DNA of 61,019 bases from an uncultured Bacteroides sp. Its GTDB lineage: Bacteria > Bacteroidota > Bacteroidia > Cytophagales > Cyclobacteriaceae. Positions 45,701 through 54,001 of the stretch are shown here, piece by piece. The notes beneath the pieces were generated by a model, which saw nothing but the letters and a program-made list of their open reading frames with translations, was not told the origin of the DNA and did not search any database. Position 1 is the first letter of the stretch. The number at the start of each line of letters is the position of its first letter. The stretch lies in contig CABHOV010000038.1 in NCBI GenBank assembly GCA_902168185.1, positions 1-61,019 of the forward strand, written 5' to 3'. The translations under genes were made by a program, and so were the position numbers.

Positions 45701-47061
45701 GAGTGAAAAGTTTTTGTCGTTCCATCCTCCTGTGCAAAGGTTTTGCCAAATGGAGGAAAAAGAATGCCTCGAATGGACAGCCCTGTGAGGAAGCCCGAAC
45801 CCGCGTCAAAGTTTATAACGATATCGTACTCGGCATTTACATTTTTCGCAAGTCCTGCGATCTTATTATGGCTATCAAGGCTTGACACACCAGTGCTTAC
45901 CGCTATAGCCTTATGTCCAATATGCAACTTTTCGCGCTTCAAAAACGCGTGTTTTTTCAAAACAGGATCTGTTGTTGTAATCGCTGCAACATTTGCTACA
46001 GTCGAATGTCCCCCATTGAATAAAATTTGGGTGGCTCCCTTACTTAGATTTGGAAGTTTACATAAATGGTCTACGTGTTCGGCTGATGCTATGCAGTAAT
46101 GTGTGGGATTTTTATCGTAAATTTCTTTATCCTCTGGGTTTAGCCAATCGGTATGGCCTAAAAAATCGCACGAACCACAACGTTGATTTACATGATATTC
46201 TACAGAGGCCCAACCATCAATATCTCCTTTGCGAACAACCCGTGGAACATCTTCTTTTAAAAACTTTCGAACGCTTGGCATGTATATCAAATAGTCGACA
46301 AGCCCATCCTCGAGATCCTTTAATAAAGCATTTATCCGCACCCTTGGATCGCCACCTGTCCTAAGTCCTAGAACTCTGTTAAACTCGGGCATTTCGGTAT
46401 GCATCCATAGGTAAACTTTATCGCTTACAAAATATTCATCCTTTAGCGCAGCCCCTTCTGTTACCAACCAGTTTGCTAAAAAAAATGCATAAAGACATAC
46501 CTCCCCGGAATAGCTTGGGTTCCCTTCAGTAACATTCTTTAAATCGATTACGCTGATTCCTAACCGAGTATCAGTGCTGAGTAAAGCTTTTCTAGATCCA
46601 TTTGGCAAAATTTCAAATTCATCGGCCAACTTTGAATGAATAAACAATGCATCTGGTTTCAATCCGGAAAGTCGAGGGATTAGATTTTTTTCGTTCGAGT
46701 CAAGCCCAACGTTTCCAAGCGCTACATCGCGAAAATTTTCAGGTTCGATAGCTGGTTGTAAAATGAAATACTGATCAGAAGCTGCGTTTAAAGACCGGAT
46801 GAGGTCGGTCGGTGCTTTCCCATTCGATTCATGAATGACATTATTCGGAATCGCTCTAATTAGTTGGTCATACTGTTCATACTCAAATTCTTGCCCGGAT
46901 TTTGTAATTATTTGAACCCCGGGTCTCGACTTTAGGGGAACAGGTATCTTAGCTGCGATGCACTCGTTTTTGTCTTTGAATAGAGATAGGTACAATTCCT
47001 TATCGCATTGCGTTCTCAAGTACATTGAGAACTTACTTTTCGACAGCGTCTTTATGGGCAT
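42787..47061 (-). CDS. Fe-S PD-(D/E)XK nuclease fused to SF1 (Dna2/Upf1-like) helicase
   Basis: A 1,424-residue protein. Residues 1-340 form a Cas4/RecB-like nuclease: LSKSKFSMYLRTQC with Cys19, catalytic LKPDALF (Asp137) and VIDLK (Asp173, Lys175), then CGSC (Cys295, Cys298), Cys323 and maybe Cys334, the layout of a 4Fe-4S nuclease. Around 410-530 is an RNase H/DnaQ-like part (DIVINFDAGSGFLTGLSIRG) whose usual DxE seems incomplete. Residues 935-1400 are an SF1 helicase: Walker A IWGPPGTGKT (954-961), DESS (1097-1100), GDHLQMPPIS, NYRSNQHLVDYA, ERFQGGQRQTIIVS, NVAVSRAEGKC. The layout resembles the TM0106-type nuclease/helicase proteins. It lies 870 bases after the four-gene helicase operon, same strand. 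Confidence 0.85.
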   Translation of the reverse strand: MPIKTLSKSKFSMYLRTQCDKELYLSLFKDKNECIAAKIPVPLKSRPGVQIITKSGQEFEYEQYDQLIRAIPNNVIHESNGKAPTDLIRSLNAASDQYFILQPAIEPENFRDVALGNVGLDSNEKNLIPRLSGLKPDALFIHSKLADEFEILPNGSRKALLSTDTRLGISVIDLKNVTEGNPSYSGEVCLYAFFLANWLVTEGAALKDEYFVSDKVYLWMHTEMPEFNRVLGLRTGGDPRVRINALLKDLEDGLVDYLIYMPSVRKFLKEDVPRVVRKGDIDGWASVEYHVNQRCGSCDFLGHTDWLNPEDKEIYDKNPTHYCIASAEHVDHLCKLPNLSKGATQILFNGGHSTVANVAAITTTDPVLKKHAFLKREKLHIGHKAIAVSTGVSSLDSHNKIAGLAKNVNAEYDIVINFDAGSGFLTGLSIRGILFPPFGKTFAQEDGTTKTFHSFGEAVFVVPKDTLNAEWAVLQAFIEKFSEWILRADGLFSDNGNWGSVHTQICFWEQRQYEEVCNAFGRHLLKILGLPERSQKALAWLFPSDELIQREEQLAPGIIFVRDIVDQALRLPVKYVNTLLGVAEFYHLQAMPPRRVDRYYKELLGNAIPRERIFEIWKSTTGTVRMYGRDITTTEAVQKYGDVLKAHTWALASITAKLRHDLRTSLQGAAPALNLSLLSGAANVAYDSKLWIQWERVNAATANTESKGSLIASVERLESSYKVILLTRLIRGLGNNRYEFEVSEDSTESKLEEGRGYYVLGVQSIPGYPLLTGFRLGLTPPTPAETGIYMTALHKVIAVTLTHFDRANKKAIIELRPARRYFDSLFDSLMAGGHIPILNQSIYLLEGPSPSFVDHTIRVLRRIGNPSYATPAKESLSAMGMNASRRIVAGTDPTTPAAQILWQGNSLATTVVRDNIEAQAVADYAENANIYSLNISQKNAVLACSKNRLSVIWGPPGTGKTDTLVALINSIVHEAQTSGKSKKILITGPNYRAVEELVFRLIENLNRDASCVCDLFMVYSRSRDPKALPSIQPHLNAFSFRLDSLDPQCTALSQSIGDATKVTVVGTTVHQVIKITDFIFGSDTDPVRGLFDFIVIDESSQVEIVRAIQPMAVLKTTGQIVVAGDHLQMPPISQIEPPSNAEHLVGSIQTYLIKRFGIQTQNLLVNYRSNQHLVDYAKSIGYPQDLNANHTIRQLKEIASIDCVIASLPTDLPQSRAYKELLLPERTVTTLIHEDVVSSQANEIEAKLVAGLAYCLRHFASSKLDTGSTSIAHSAFSDEEFFTIGLGVVTPHKAQKALVIKELKALFPAADPGVIYEAVDTVERFQGGQRQTIIVSFGVGDIDIIEGEELFLLQKERTNVAVSRAEGKCILIMPKSLAYHLPSDQEAAKTSRAIKSYVEEFCVNRLSLEIENDGAIHSAEVRWH

Positions 47062-47316
47062 TGTGGGTAACTATGGGTCAACATGAAAGATCGCTAAAAT
47101 ATGGCACATTTCGTTGACCGTATTCGAAATTTACTATGCTTTCCTGGGTGAAATGATGATTCATAAGAGGTATAAGAAAGTTCTTGCAGCAACTTTAAGC
47201 ATTTGTGGTAAGTTGTTATTGACTTAATTTTTGAGAGGTTCATCAGCGAATAGCGCGACACCTGGACATGGCAGTCAAATTCAGCGAAACTACTAGACGC
47301 GACTTCCATATTTGTA

Positions 47317-47581
47317 ACTATTTTGCTCCACCCTCAAGGACTTTTAGAATATCCTCATAATTGTAATAATGTATTCCACCAATTTTTGTGAATCGAAGTA
47401 TGCCCGCCACTCTTAGGTTTTGTAAAAGTACCGCGCGATACTTTAAGCAGAGATCGAACTCCACCACTCGTTTGCCATTCCGACTTAGGTTCAGCTTCCA
47501 TCTGAAGCAATTCCTTTATTTCCTGCAGCAACTGGATCTAAACTGCTGTAAATCCTGTTTCGTCACGATGTCAATTTCCAT
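47317..47581 (-). pseudogene. Frameshifted excisionase-type HTH gene
   Basis: On the minus strand, starting at ATG 47581, the pieces MEIDIVTKQDLQQFRSS, then (next frame) QLLQEIKELLQMEAEPKSEW and SGGVRSLLKVSRGTF, then (third frame) LQNLRVAGILRFTKIGGIHY and YNYEDILKVLEGGAK up to the stop at 47317, together form a typical Bacteroidota helix-turn-helix/excisionase protein (~88 residues). Two frameshifts. These proteins normally accompany mobile elements. The rest of the 870-base gap (47062-47931) shows no intact gene; a few coding-like fragments on the minus strand at 47600-47880 could not be assigned. Confidence 0.75.
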
Positions 47582-47931
47582 AATCTCGTTTCGTATTTTT
47601 TGAGAAAGACAACTTTCCTTTTCACCAGCAAAGAGACCAGCAAAGTCGAAGTACTTTCCGTCAAATCCATATCAACAGCTCGTTGAGTACCTCGAACCGA
47701 GAAGAATTGAAATCACCTACCGCCGACAGATTTTGCAAACATGTTAATTTTAAGATCATGACCGCGAGTACCAGGCTATCGGATTTCACAACTGAAGTGA
47801 TGGCTTTGAATTGCGCAACATGTGACACATCCTTCGTTTCTGGGCTTACGGAAAAAGATCTTCAATCTGCATATCTTTATTGAAGCCTGCTAAGGCTATA
47901 GTGGTGATATGAGATTCAGGCCACGATTGTC

Positions 47932-50900
47932 TTATTTAATAATACGCTGAAACTCGATAATATTGATTGGCTCTATTGGTTCGTCTAATTTTGAAGCTAT
48001 CGCCTGAATAAATTTCTCACTCCAGAACGGATGTGTCATCAAAATATTTCTGTTCCGATTTTTAACAACGTAAATATTATTTTCAATCTGGCGATGTTGG
48101 GTTCCGACTATTAAATTTTCGATATAGCTTGACCAATAATCGGTATTGAAACTGATAGTCGTATGCACATCGGCGGATAGCTTTGCCAGGTCTAACCCTA
48201 AACGCCAATCAATGATTCCATGATACTGCTGATTGAAGAAGTTACGTAGACAGTCGTAACACGAGCTGGTGCATTGCTTGAGATGCTCATTTGCAACGAG
48301 CATTTTCATCATTGTACCATTATTTAGAAAAGGTTGGATCAATGCCTGATAGGGAACATCCGGATAAGTACGCCCACTTAAATAGTTACAGTAACCTGCG
48401 CCGTTTTCAAGGCGCTCAACAAAAAAAATCTCAGGTTTTTGAAATTTATTGATATGAAATCCAAGTTCAATTTCGCTAGTCTCAATATCTAAGTAATCGC
48501 ATATCGCCCGTTGCAATAAAAATCCCCAAGAAATAAATGCTGCTGTAATTTCCCGATAGTTTCGATTATGGGAGAGGGCTATTATGTCGACGTCGTCGTT
48601 AGTGTTGTGAATACCCGCCGTTAATACGCCAGTTGTTTTTGATGCTATTAAAGCATAATCTTTTTCACCAAGCAATCGAAGATGCAGCTGCTTTGGAATT
48701 TCAAACGCAGTGCGCATAACATATCTATTTGTTTCTGCTAGTCTTCCTATCTTAAATAAGTTACCATTGTTATTATTGATCTGATGTACAATGCCGCTTT
48801 TTGGAGAAACATTGGTATGAATAATTGTGTTTTTCACAATTTGCGAATGTTCAAGTTTCGACTCTGCGTCCAACGAAACTGTCGATGAGTATGGGACGAA
48901 TTCAAATCTTCCATTGAAATCCCTTATTTCAGCATCATAATCTACGCAAAAGCCCAAAGGAGAACACGTCGGTATTGATATCATTTGCTCTCCGCAGATT
49001 GGACAATTCTTGTAATTTTCAGCAGACGTGGTGTAGCCGCAATTTTTACACGATTGAACCTCCCGGGTTTCGTTTCTGCCATCTTTTTCTGCAATTCGTC
49101 CGTGCGAAGCTTCATAATTCACAAATCCAACAGATGTAAATACTTTTTTGTCTTTGACAATTTCGCTGCCTGGAGCAAAGGAACTAATTGCAATGTCAAG
49201 GTTTCTATCAACAACTTGAGTAGGCGGCATCCTCTTTGGAACTTCCTCATAAAGCAACCGAACCCTTGTGGGAAATCCAAACATAGGCAAGAGACCAGCG
49301 TTCGACAGTTTTTCGCTTAGTGCCCTTTGAGGGTAATCCCGATCATTAGAAACCACTGCATCAATGCTATTCATCAGATGCCCAGTGATGAAGTGTTTAA
49401 TTTCCGAAGTACTTTTATTAAGATCAGTCTCTTTAGATATACACTCAATTATAGCCGCAATGTCTTTGGAATGTCGTTGTATCCATTCTTCTATAATGGG
49501 TCTATTTCTCTCCCATTCAACGACTGCGCCAAATTCGCCATGAACACTGTCATAACTGTCCACGTCCTTCACTATAGTTTGAAACGCTGTCTGCAATACT
49601 TGTTTTATGATCATTCTCTCTGCTATCTCACTGCTTCTCATCTCAAGGTAAGGATCTCGAGGTTTTGCCGAAACCATTCGTTCGGTTTGGAAAAAATGCG
49701 TTTGATCATGACTGTTTGCCTTTGCAACCGTCAATGCGATTGACAATGAATGTCCACGTCGTCCAGCCCGCCCGACTCTTTGTTGATAATTGAATCGTTG
49801 TGGTGGAACATTACCCATCATGACAGCAGATAAGGAACCGATATCAACACCAGCTTCCATTGTTGTAGTTACACTGAGCAAATCAATTCCGTCTACCCTC
49901 GGATTTTCGGATTGCAGAAAAATATCCTGAAATAGGCGTTGCCTTTTTGCTGAATCGCTTTTCGAAGTCTGTCCTGTTAACTCTTCACAATGAAGACGGT
50001 AAGGTTTTGCTGTGGTTGCCAAATGCAGATAATAATCATCTAGAAAAGCCGTCTCACGTACTTGACTTGGACTAACTGGAAGGTTTTCAAAACAGCTGTA
50101 ACAAATGCCACATGAGTGATGGAGATGCACCGCCTTACATCGTTCGCATATCCAAACTGGGTCCTCGAATGACGCTTTTTTGAAATATATATTTATTCCT
50201 GTTAGCACTTTTTCGTCTGCTTTTATGATTGCTCGATTTAATAGAATTTCAGCAAGCCGATCCATGTTGGGGCGTTTTCCCGGTGCGTTTGTGTCCCCAT
50301 ATACTTTTTTCGCAAAACGCCATAAAGCTCTTGGGAAGCCACTTCGATGATACTTTGCATCAACGCCTGAAATCCGCCACTCTTCCCCGAGATAACGAAT
50401 GGCGATATCAATAAATTCGGATGTTTTGGCATCAACTCCTTCAATATTCGCTGTTACGCGGCCAAGTTTAAGCGCCTCAAAGGAGCGATTTTTGTGCGCA
50501 AAGATCGTCACGATTTGTTCAACACCACATTTGAAAACTATGTCCTCAAAAAAACGTGTCTGGCTTCCTACATCCTTGCGTCTCGGTGGACTAGTCGTCC
50601 AATCGAATAAATGGTTCCATTCAGTATCACATCGCACGGAAAGTGAGGGACTCGGGCCAGCTGGATTTATCCCTTTATCAGCAATTGCAGCCAATACTTT
50701 GTCTTCAATGTTCTTCAATTCGGGAAGCTGACTTTGAAGTTGTTCGTCCAACTTTTGAACCTCATCGTTTGATAAGAGTTCCAAATCATGAATGTTGCTT
50801 ATTATATCATTGTAATAAGGCATTTTTCTAAGTTCTCGGATCGCTTGCCTTTCATCAGAGTTCAAGTCTGATAGGCCATTCATTCGAAACTTCTTTAAGA

Positions 50901-53118
50901 CTTTGATATTGTTGTCCTCGCCCTCCAATGAGTTAAGTACAATCTGTCTCAACACGTCCCTATAGTGATCGAGCTCTATGCCCGCTGAGAGCTTCGCTGC
51001 TGCTTGACGGCTATCCGAAAATAGGACAATTTTAGGGTGTCCGTGATCTTGCCTGATTGCGCGAATCAAAGCATCGGCCATTACTTGATTTACTTTTTGA
51101 ACGCCAGTGCCATGAACGGCAATCGGAGTTAAAGAATTTTTATCATGGATCGTATAGTGCACATGGCAATTGGGACAGCAATCGGGATAATTAACCAGAT
51201 ATTCATCAGATGGAATAAACATCGCATGGTCGCCAGTCCTGTCTTTGTGAAACTCTCCCGAAAAAAAATCAAAGTGTACATTGCCCCAACAAGATTCCTT
51301 CTGTAGTTCGGGATCAACTGGTTTCTTCGGCCATATAGTACGGACACCTCTGTTATCGTTTAAATTTGGCCTAATGGGCACGAGGTATTTCTTGTGAGAT
51401 TCATTCAATTCATACCCTGTCAAAAATACCTCCCCGCAGCTTCTGCAAATAAATGCTTCGTAAATTTTCCCTCCACACTCACAATCGGTTTTACCTGGAC
51501 TCCGATAGAGTTTTCCTAATGCTCTTCCTGTCCATCTATAAGATAACGGTATTTCAGTACAATTAGAGTTTGAGCATGCCCAGAGACCGTCAATATTTCT
51601 GAAAAAATTATGAACTCGCATCGGTTGTATTGCTGTTCCGTTACTTTGTACAGATACACAAATAAGGAGACACACTCCCTCAAATGCTGACTTTGATAAG
51701 TCTGTCTCTTCGTGAAATAAGTTCTTGATCAAGAGACTACCCTTCGAAGCAATTAGTTCACCATTCTCATTCTGCATTGCATACTTCACAGCCTTAATGA
51801 TTTCAAACTCGTGGAGAACGTCTGTACCGGTTGCGCATTCAAGCGAATTGCATAAACTTGTCACAGCAGTGGCAATTGCGATTCCACTATTTACGGATTT
51901 TGCGAATTCTGCAAATGCCGCTTGGGGAATATTCGTATTTGGCCGGTCCTTTATAACTTCAACCGGGGGATTTTTTATTAGTCTGAATTTTTCCTCGTAA
52001 TTGTCCCGCGAAACTCCGAAAAAAGCCGATAAGTAATTTTTTGTCTTTTCATTTTCCTGCATCGAAGCACTCGATGCAAGGAATTGAACTTGTGGATGAT
52101 CTGGATGTAATCCCAGTTTGTCTAGCAGGAGTCGAACAAGATAGGCGACTTCCGTACCTGCTGTTCCTCGATACGTGTGCATTTCATCGATTACTAAATG
52201 AAATACGTTTGTAGTATCTTCCTGTAGCCATTCTTTTGTTTTTTCGAAGATGCCATTTTCATGCTTACGCAATAGCATAATATTTAACATGCTATAATTG
52301 GTGATCAAGATATCTGGTGGCATATCCTGCATTGACCATCGGTCCCACATTTCGGCAGAGTCGTCATCCATGCATGTGACATAGTTGAGTAAATCCCGAT
52401 TCCCCGTTTGATCAAATGCGGCTTTGGCAGCTTCCCAATCGCGGAAGTATTGTTCCTTCTCTCTTTTAAACTCCGTCTGCTTTTTACCTTTTAATCCACT
52501 TATCGGTGTACGTCCCGTGTACCGCCCGAAATAAAATCGGTGCGCATCACGATTTTTGTTCATCCAATCACGCGCGCCTGATTCGTCAGAATGAGAACTA
52601 TTTAAAGATTTTCTCAGCCTAATCATCTGATCTTCAACCAATGCGTTTAGCGGATATAAGATTAATGCTCTAATCGCACGTTTTCGATTATTCTTCCACC
52701 TTTTAGATTCGCGAATTAGATCAGCGATTACTGGTAGTAAGAAACACTCTGTTTTACCCGAGCCTGTCCCGGTCGTCGCAACAATATGTTTTCGTTCGCG
52801 CACTGCAAACTTCAACGCTAGCTCCTGGTGTTCATAAAGTTTCCGCTCTATACCATTGAAGTTAGAAAACAGTCCACATTTAGAAAAGTGAGCAAAGTCG
52901 TCTCCAATTTGGTGCTTATCACATGCTTCCAAAAGTGATAACGTTTCTTTATATAGAGGTACAAATTCAATTATGGGTGGCTGACAGATTGCACCAGGTT
53001 GTTCATATAGGTCTCTTCGCTCTGATATATAATGCGGGTGATTTAACGGAAGTCCGCTATCAATATACTTCAGATAAGTTTCTTTGATTTCGCGCCAGAT
53101 TTTAATTGGATTGTTCAT
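47932..53118 (-). CDS. Giant SF2 DEAD/DEAH helicase with DUF1998 (DruE-like)
   Basis: A 1,728-residue helicase. Walker A ATTGTGSGKT (Gly117-Thr123), ALILYPLNALVEDQ, ILITNYSML, DEMH (311-314) followed by TYRGTAGTEVAYL, LASSASM, and in the second RecA domain VTTTMEAGVDIGSL and QQRVGRAGRRG (about 1110-1120). Zinc-type cysteine clusters: CSNSNC/CECGG/CRSC near 520-560, CERC/CGICYSC near 1010, and CKNC/CPIC near 1390. The C-terminal DUF1998 has CTSSCYDCLRNFFNQQYHG. The size, DUF1998 tail and the final position in a four-gene operon match DruE of Druantia; YprA/MrfA and DpdJ-type helicases share the domains but are shorter. It overlaps the previous gene by 17 bases. Confidence 0.85.
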   Translation of the reverse strand: MNNPIKIWREIKETYLKYIDSGLPLNHPHYISERRDLYEQPGAICQPPIIEFVPLYKETLSLLEACDKHQIGDDFAHFSKCGLFSNFNGIERKLYEHQELALKFAVRERKHIVATTGTGSGKTECFLLPVIADLIRESKRWKNNRKRAIRALILYPLNALVEDQMIRLRKSLNSSHSDESGARDWMNKNRDAHRFYFGRYTGRTPISGLKGKKQTEFKREKEQYFRDWEAAKAAFDQTGNRDLLNYVTCMDDDSAEMWDRWSMQDMPPDILITNYSMLNIMLLRKHENGIFEKTKEWLQEDTTNVFHLVIDEMHTYRGTAGTEVAYLVRLLLDKLGLHPDHPQVQFLASSASMQENEKTKNYLSAFFGVSRDNYEEKFRLIKNPPVEVIKDRPNTNIPQAAFAEFAKSVNSGIAIATAVTSLCNSLECATGTDVLHEFEIIKAVKYAMQNENGELIASKGSLLIKNLFHEETDLSKSAFEGVCLLICVSVQSNGTAIQPMRVHNFFRNIDGLWACSNSNCTEIPLSYRWTGRALGKLYRSPGKTDCECGGKIYEAFICRSCGEVFLTGYELNESHKKYLVPIRPNLNDNRGVRTIWPKKPVDPELQKESCWGNVHFDFFSGEFHKDRTGDHAMFIPSDEYLVNYPDCCPNCHVHYTIHDKNSLTPIAVHGTGVQKVNQVMADALIRAIRQDHGHPKIVLFSDSRQAAAKLSAGIELDHYRDVLRQIVLNSLEGEDNNIKVLKKFRMNGLSDLNSDERQAIRELRKMPYYNDIISNIHDLELLSNDEVQKLDEQLQSQLPELKNIEDKVLAAIADKGINPAGPSPSLSVRCDTEWNHLFDWTTSPPRRKDVGSQTRFFEDIVFKCGVEQIVTIFAHKNRSFEALKLGRVTANIEGVDAKTSEFIDIAIRYLGEEWRISGVDAKYHRSGFPRALWRFAKKVYGDTNAPGKRPNMDRLAEILLNRAIIKADEKVLTGINIYFKKASFEDPVWICERCKAVHLHHSCGICYSCFENLPVSPSQVRETAFLDDYYLHLATTAKPYRLHCEELTGQTSKSDSAKRQRLFQDIFLQSENPRVDGIDLLSVTTTMEAGVDIGSLSAVMMGNVPPQRFNYQQRVGRAGRRGHSLSIALTVAKANSHDQTHFFQTERMVSAKPRDPYLEMRSSEIAERMIIKQVLQTAFQTIVKDVDSYDSVHGEFGAVVEWERNRPIIEEWIQRHSKDIAAIIECISKETDLNKSTSEIKHFITGHLMNSIDAVVSNDRDYPQRALSEKLSNAGLLPMFGFPTRVRLLYEEVPKRMPPTQVVDRNLDIAISSFAPGSEIVKDKKVFTSVGFVNYEASHGRIAEKDGRNETREVQSCKNCGYTTSAENYKNCPICGEQMISIPTCSPLGFCVDYDAEIRDFNGRFEFVPYSSTVSLDAESKLEHSQIVKNTIIHTNVSPKSGIVHQINNNNGNLFKIGRLAETNRYVMRTAFEIPKQLHLRLLGEKDYALIASKTTGVLTAGIHNTNDDVDIIALSHNRNYREITAAFISWGFLLQRAICDYLDIETSEIELGFHINKFQKPEIFFVERLENGAGYCNYLSGRTYPDVPYQALIQPFLNNGTMMKMLVANEHLKQCTSSCYDCLRNFFNQQYHGIIDWRLGLDLAKLSADVHTTISFNTDYWSSYIENLIVGTQHRQIENNIYVVKNRNRNILMTHPFWSEKFIQAIASKLDEPIEPINIIEFQRIIK

Positions 53119-54001
53119 TGCAATTATATTCGAAGATTCTTTGGATTTCTTTTAACATTCCATTCGTGATAGATGGGAATGTTGTTGAAAAATTGAGTTG
53201 CTGTACCGCATATGGTACATCTAGAGACGCGAGCCTCAATAATCTTTCAATCAACATTGGAATTGTAATCTTGGATATTCGGAGTTCTCCGGTTTGACAA
53301 TCGTACTTTATGCAATCGCGAGAATGTTGCATACCTAGATAACACTCAACCAACGGTCTGCCTTCAGGATTTATATTTCTGTCTGGGACAATTCTTACTG
53401 AATCATTTATTGTTAAAAAGAGTTTTTGGGCATCTGTACTAATACGGAATAAACCAGGTTCCTGCGAAACTCGTGACCATCGGTGATTAGTGGTATCATA
53501 ATATTCTACCCGATGCGAAGCAACCATTGCGTGTTCAAAATTCAATACTGTTCTTGAAATTGTTGGAAAATGGCCAAGTAACGTTTGGACGTCAGGTTGA
53601 GAAAAGCTGCATTCAGATTCTCCACAAAATGCGATTGCACCTGCCTTGAATGATTTGACGCGAATCACGCCGAAACAATCTTCATCAAAATCCTGGTATC
53701 TTCCTCGCAAAAGTTCTTTTTGCTTGTCAGTTAAATTGATAGCAACAGCCGTACTGCTCTGAGGGTAAAAGAGAGTAACTGGCATTGATACAAAATATTT
53801 TCCGTTTTTTGCAAACTCAACAAAGCCCATGCGCACCAATGGAAAGAAGATTTTGAAAAGAGGACTTCTGGCATCTGACCCTACGCTATTTAAGAGGTCA
53901 ACACAGGCCTGCTGTATTTGATTTATCGTCCTTTCTTGGTGGTGCTTTATCCATGTAAGCAACGATGACTGCAAGTGGATGAAGTTAGTCGACTGGCTCA
54001 T
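53102..54001 (-). CDS. Unrecognised 299-aa protein with N-terminal winged-helix look
   Basis: Third gene of the four-gene operon. From ATG 54001 (TTG 54004 is possible) the first ~90 residues look like a winged helix (TINQIQQACVDLLNSV, FKIFFPLVRMGFVEFAKNGKYFVSMP). The rest is mixed alpha/beta with no motif I know. It ends with a helix (MLKEIQRIFEYNCNEQSN). It overlaps the gene before by ~17 bases and the DruE-like helicase by 17, so all are made together. In Druantia type I the gene before druE (druD) is of similar size; whether they are related cannot be judged from sequence alone. Confidence 0.7.
   Translation of the reverse strand: MSQSTNFIHLQSSLLTWIKHHQERTINQIQQACVDLLNSVGSDARSPLFKIFFPLVRMGFVEFAKNGKYFVSMPVTLFYPQSSTAVAINLTDKQKELLRGRYQDFDEDCFGVIRVKSFKAGAIAFCGESECSFSQPDVQTLLGHFPTISRTVLNFEHAMVASHRVEYYDTTNHRWSRVSQEPGLFRISTDAQKLFLTINDSVRIVPDRNINPEGRPLVECYLGMQHSRDCIKYDCQTGELRISKITIPMLIERLLRLASLDVPYAVQQLNFSTTFPSITNGMLKEIQRIFEYNCNEQSN

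Noticed and set aside
47388-47883. Two plus-strand frames (71 and 66 codons) in the 870-base gap
   Set aside because: One is the antisense of the decayed HTH gene; the other has no coding features.
41666-53118. DISARM system (methyltransferase plus DUF1998 helicase)
   Set aside because: DISARM has separate DrmA helicase and DrmB DUF1998 proteins plus a DrmC phospholipase-D nuclease; here one 1,728-aa protein has both parts and no PLD motif is seen.
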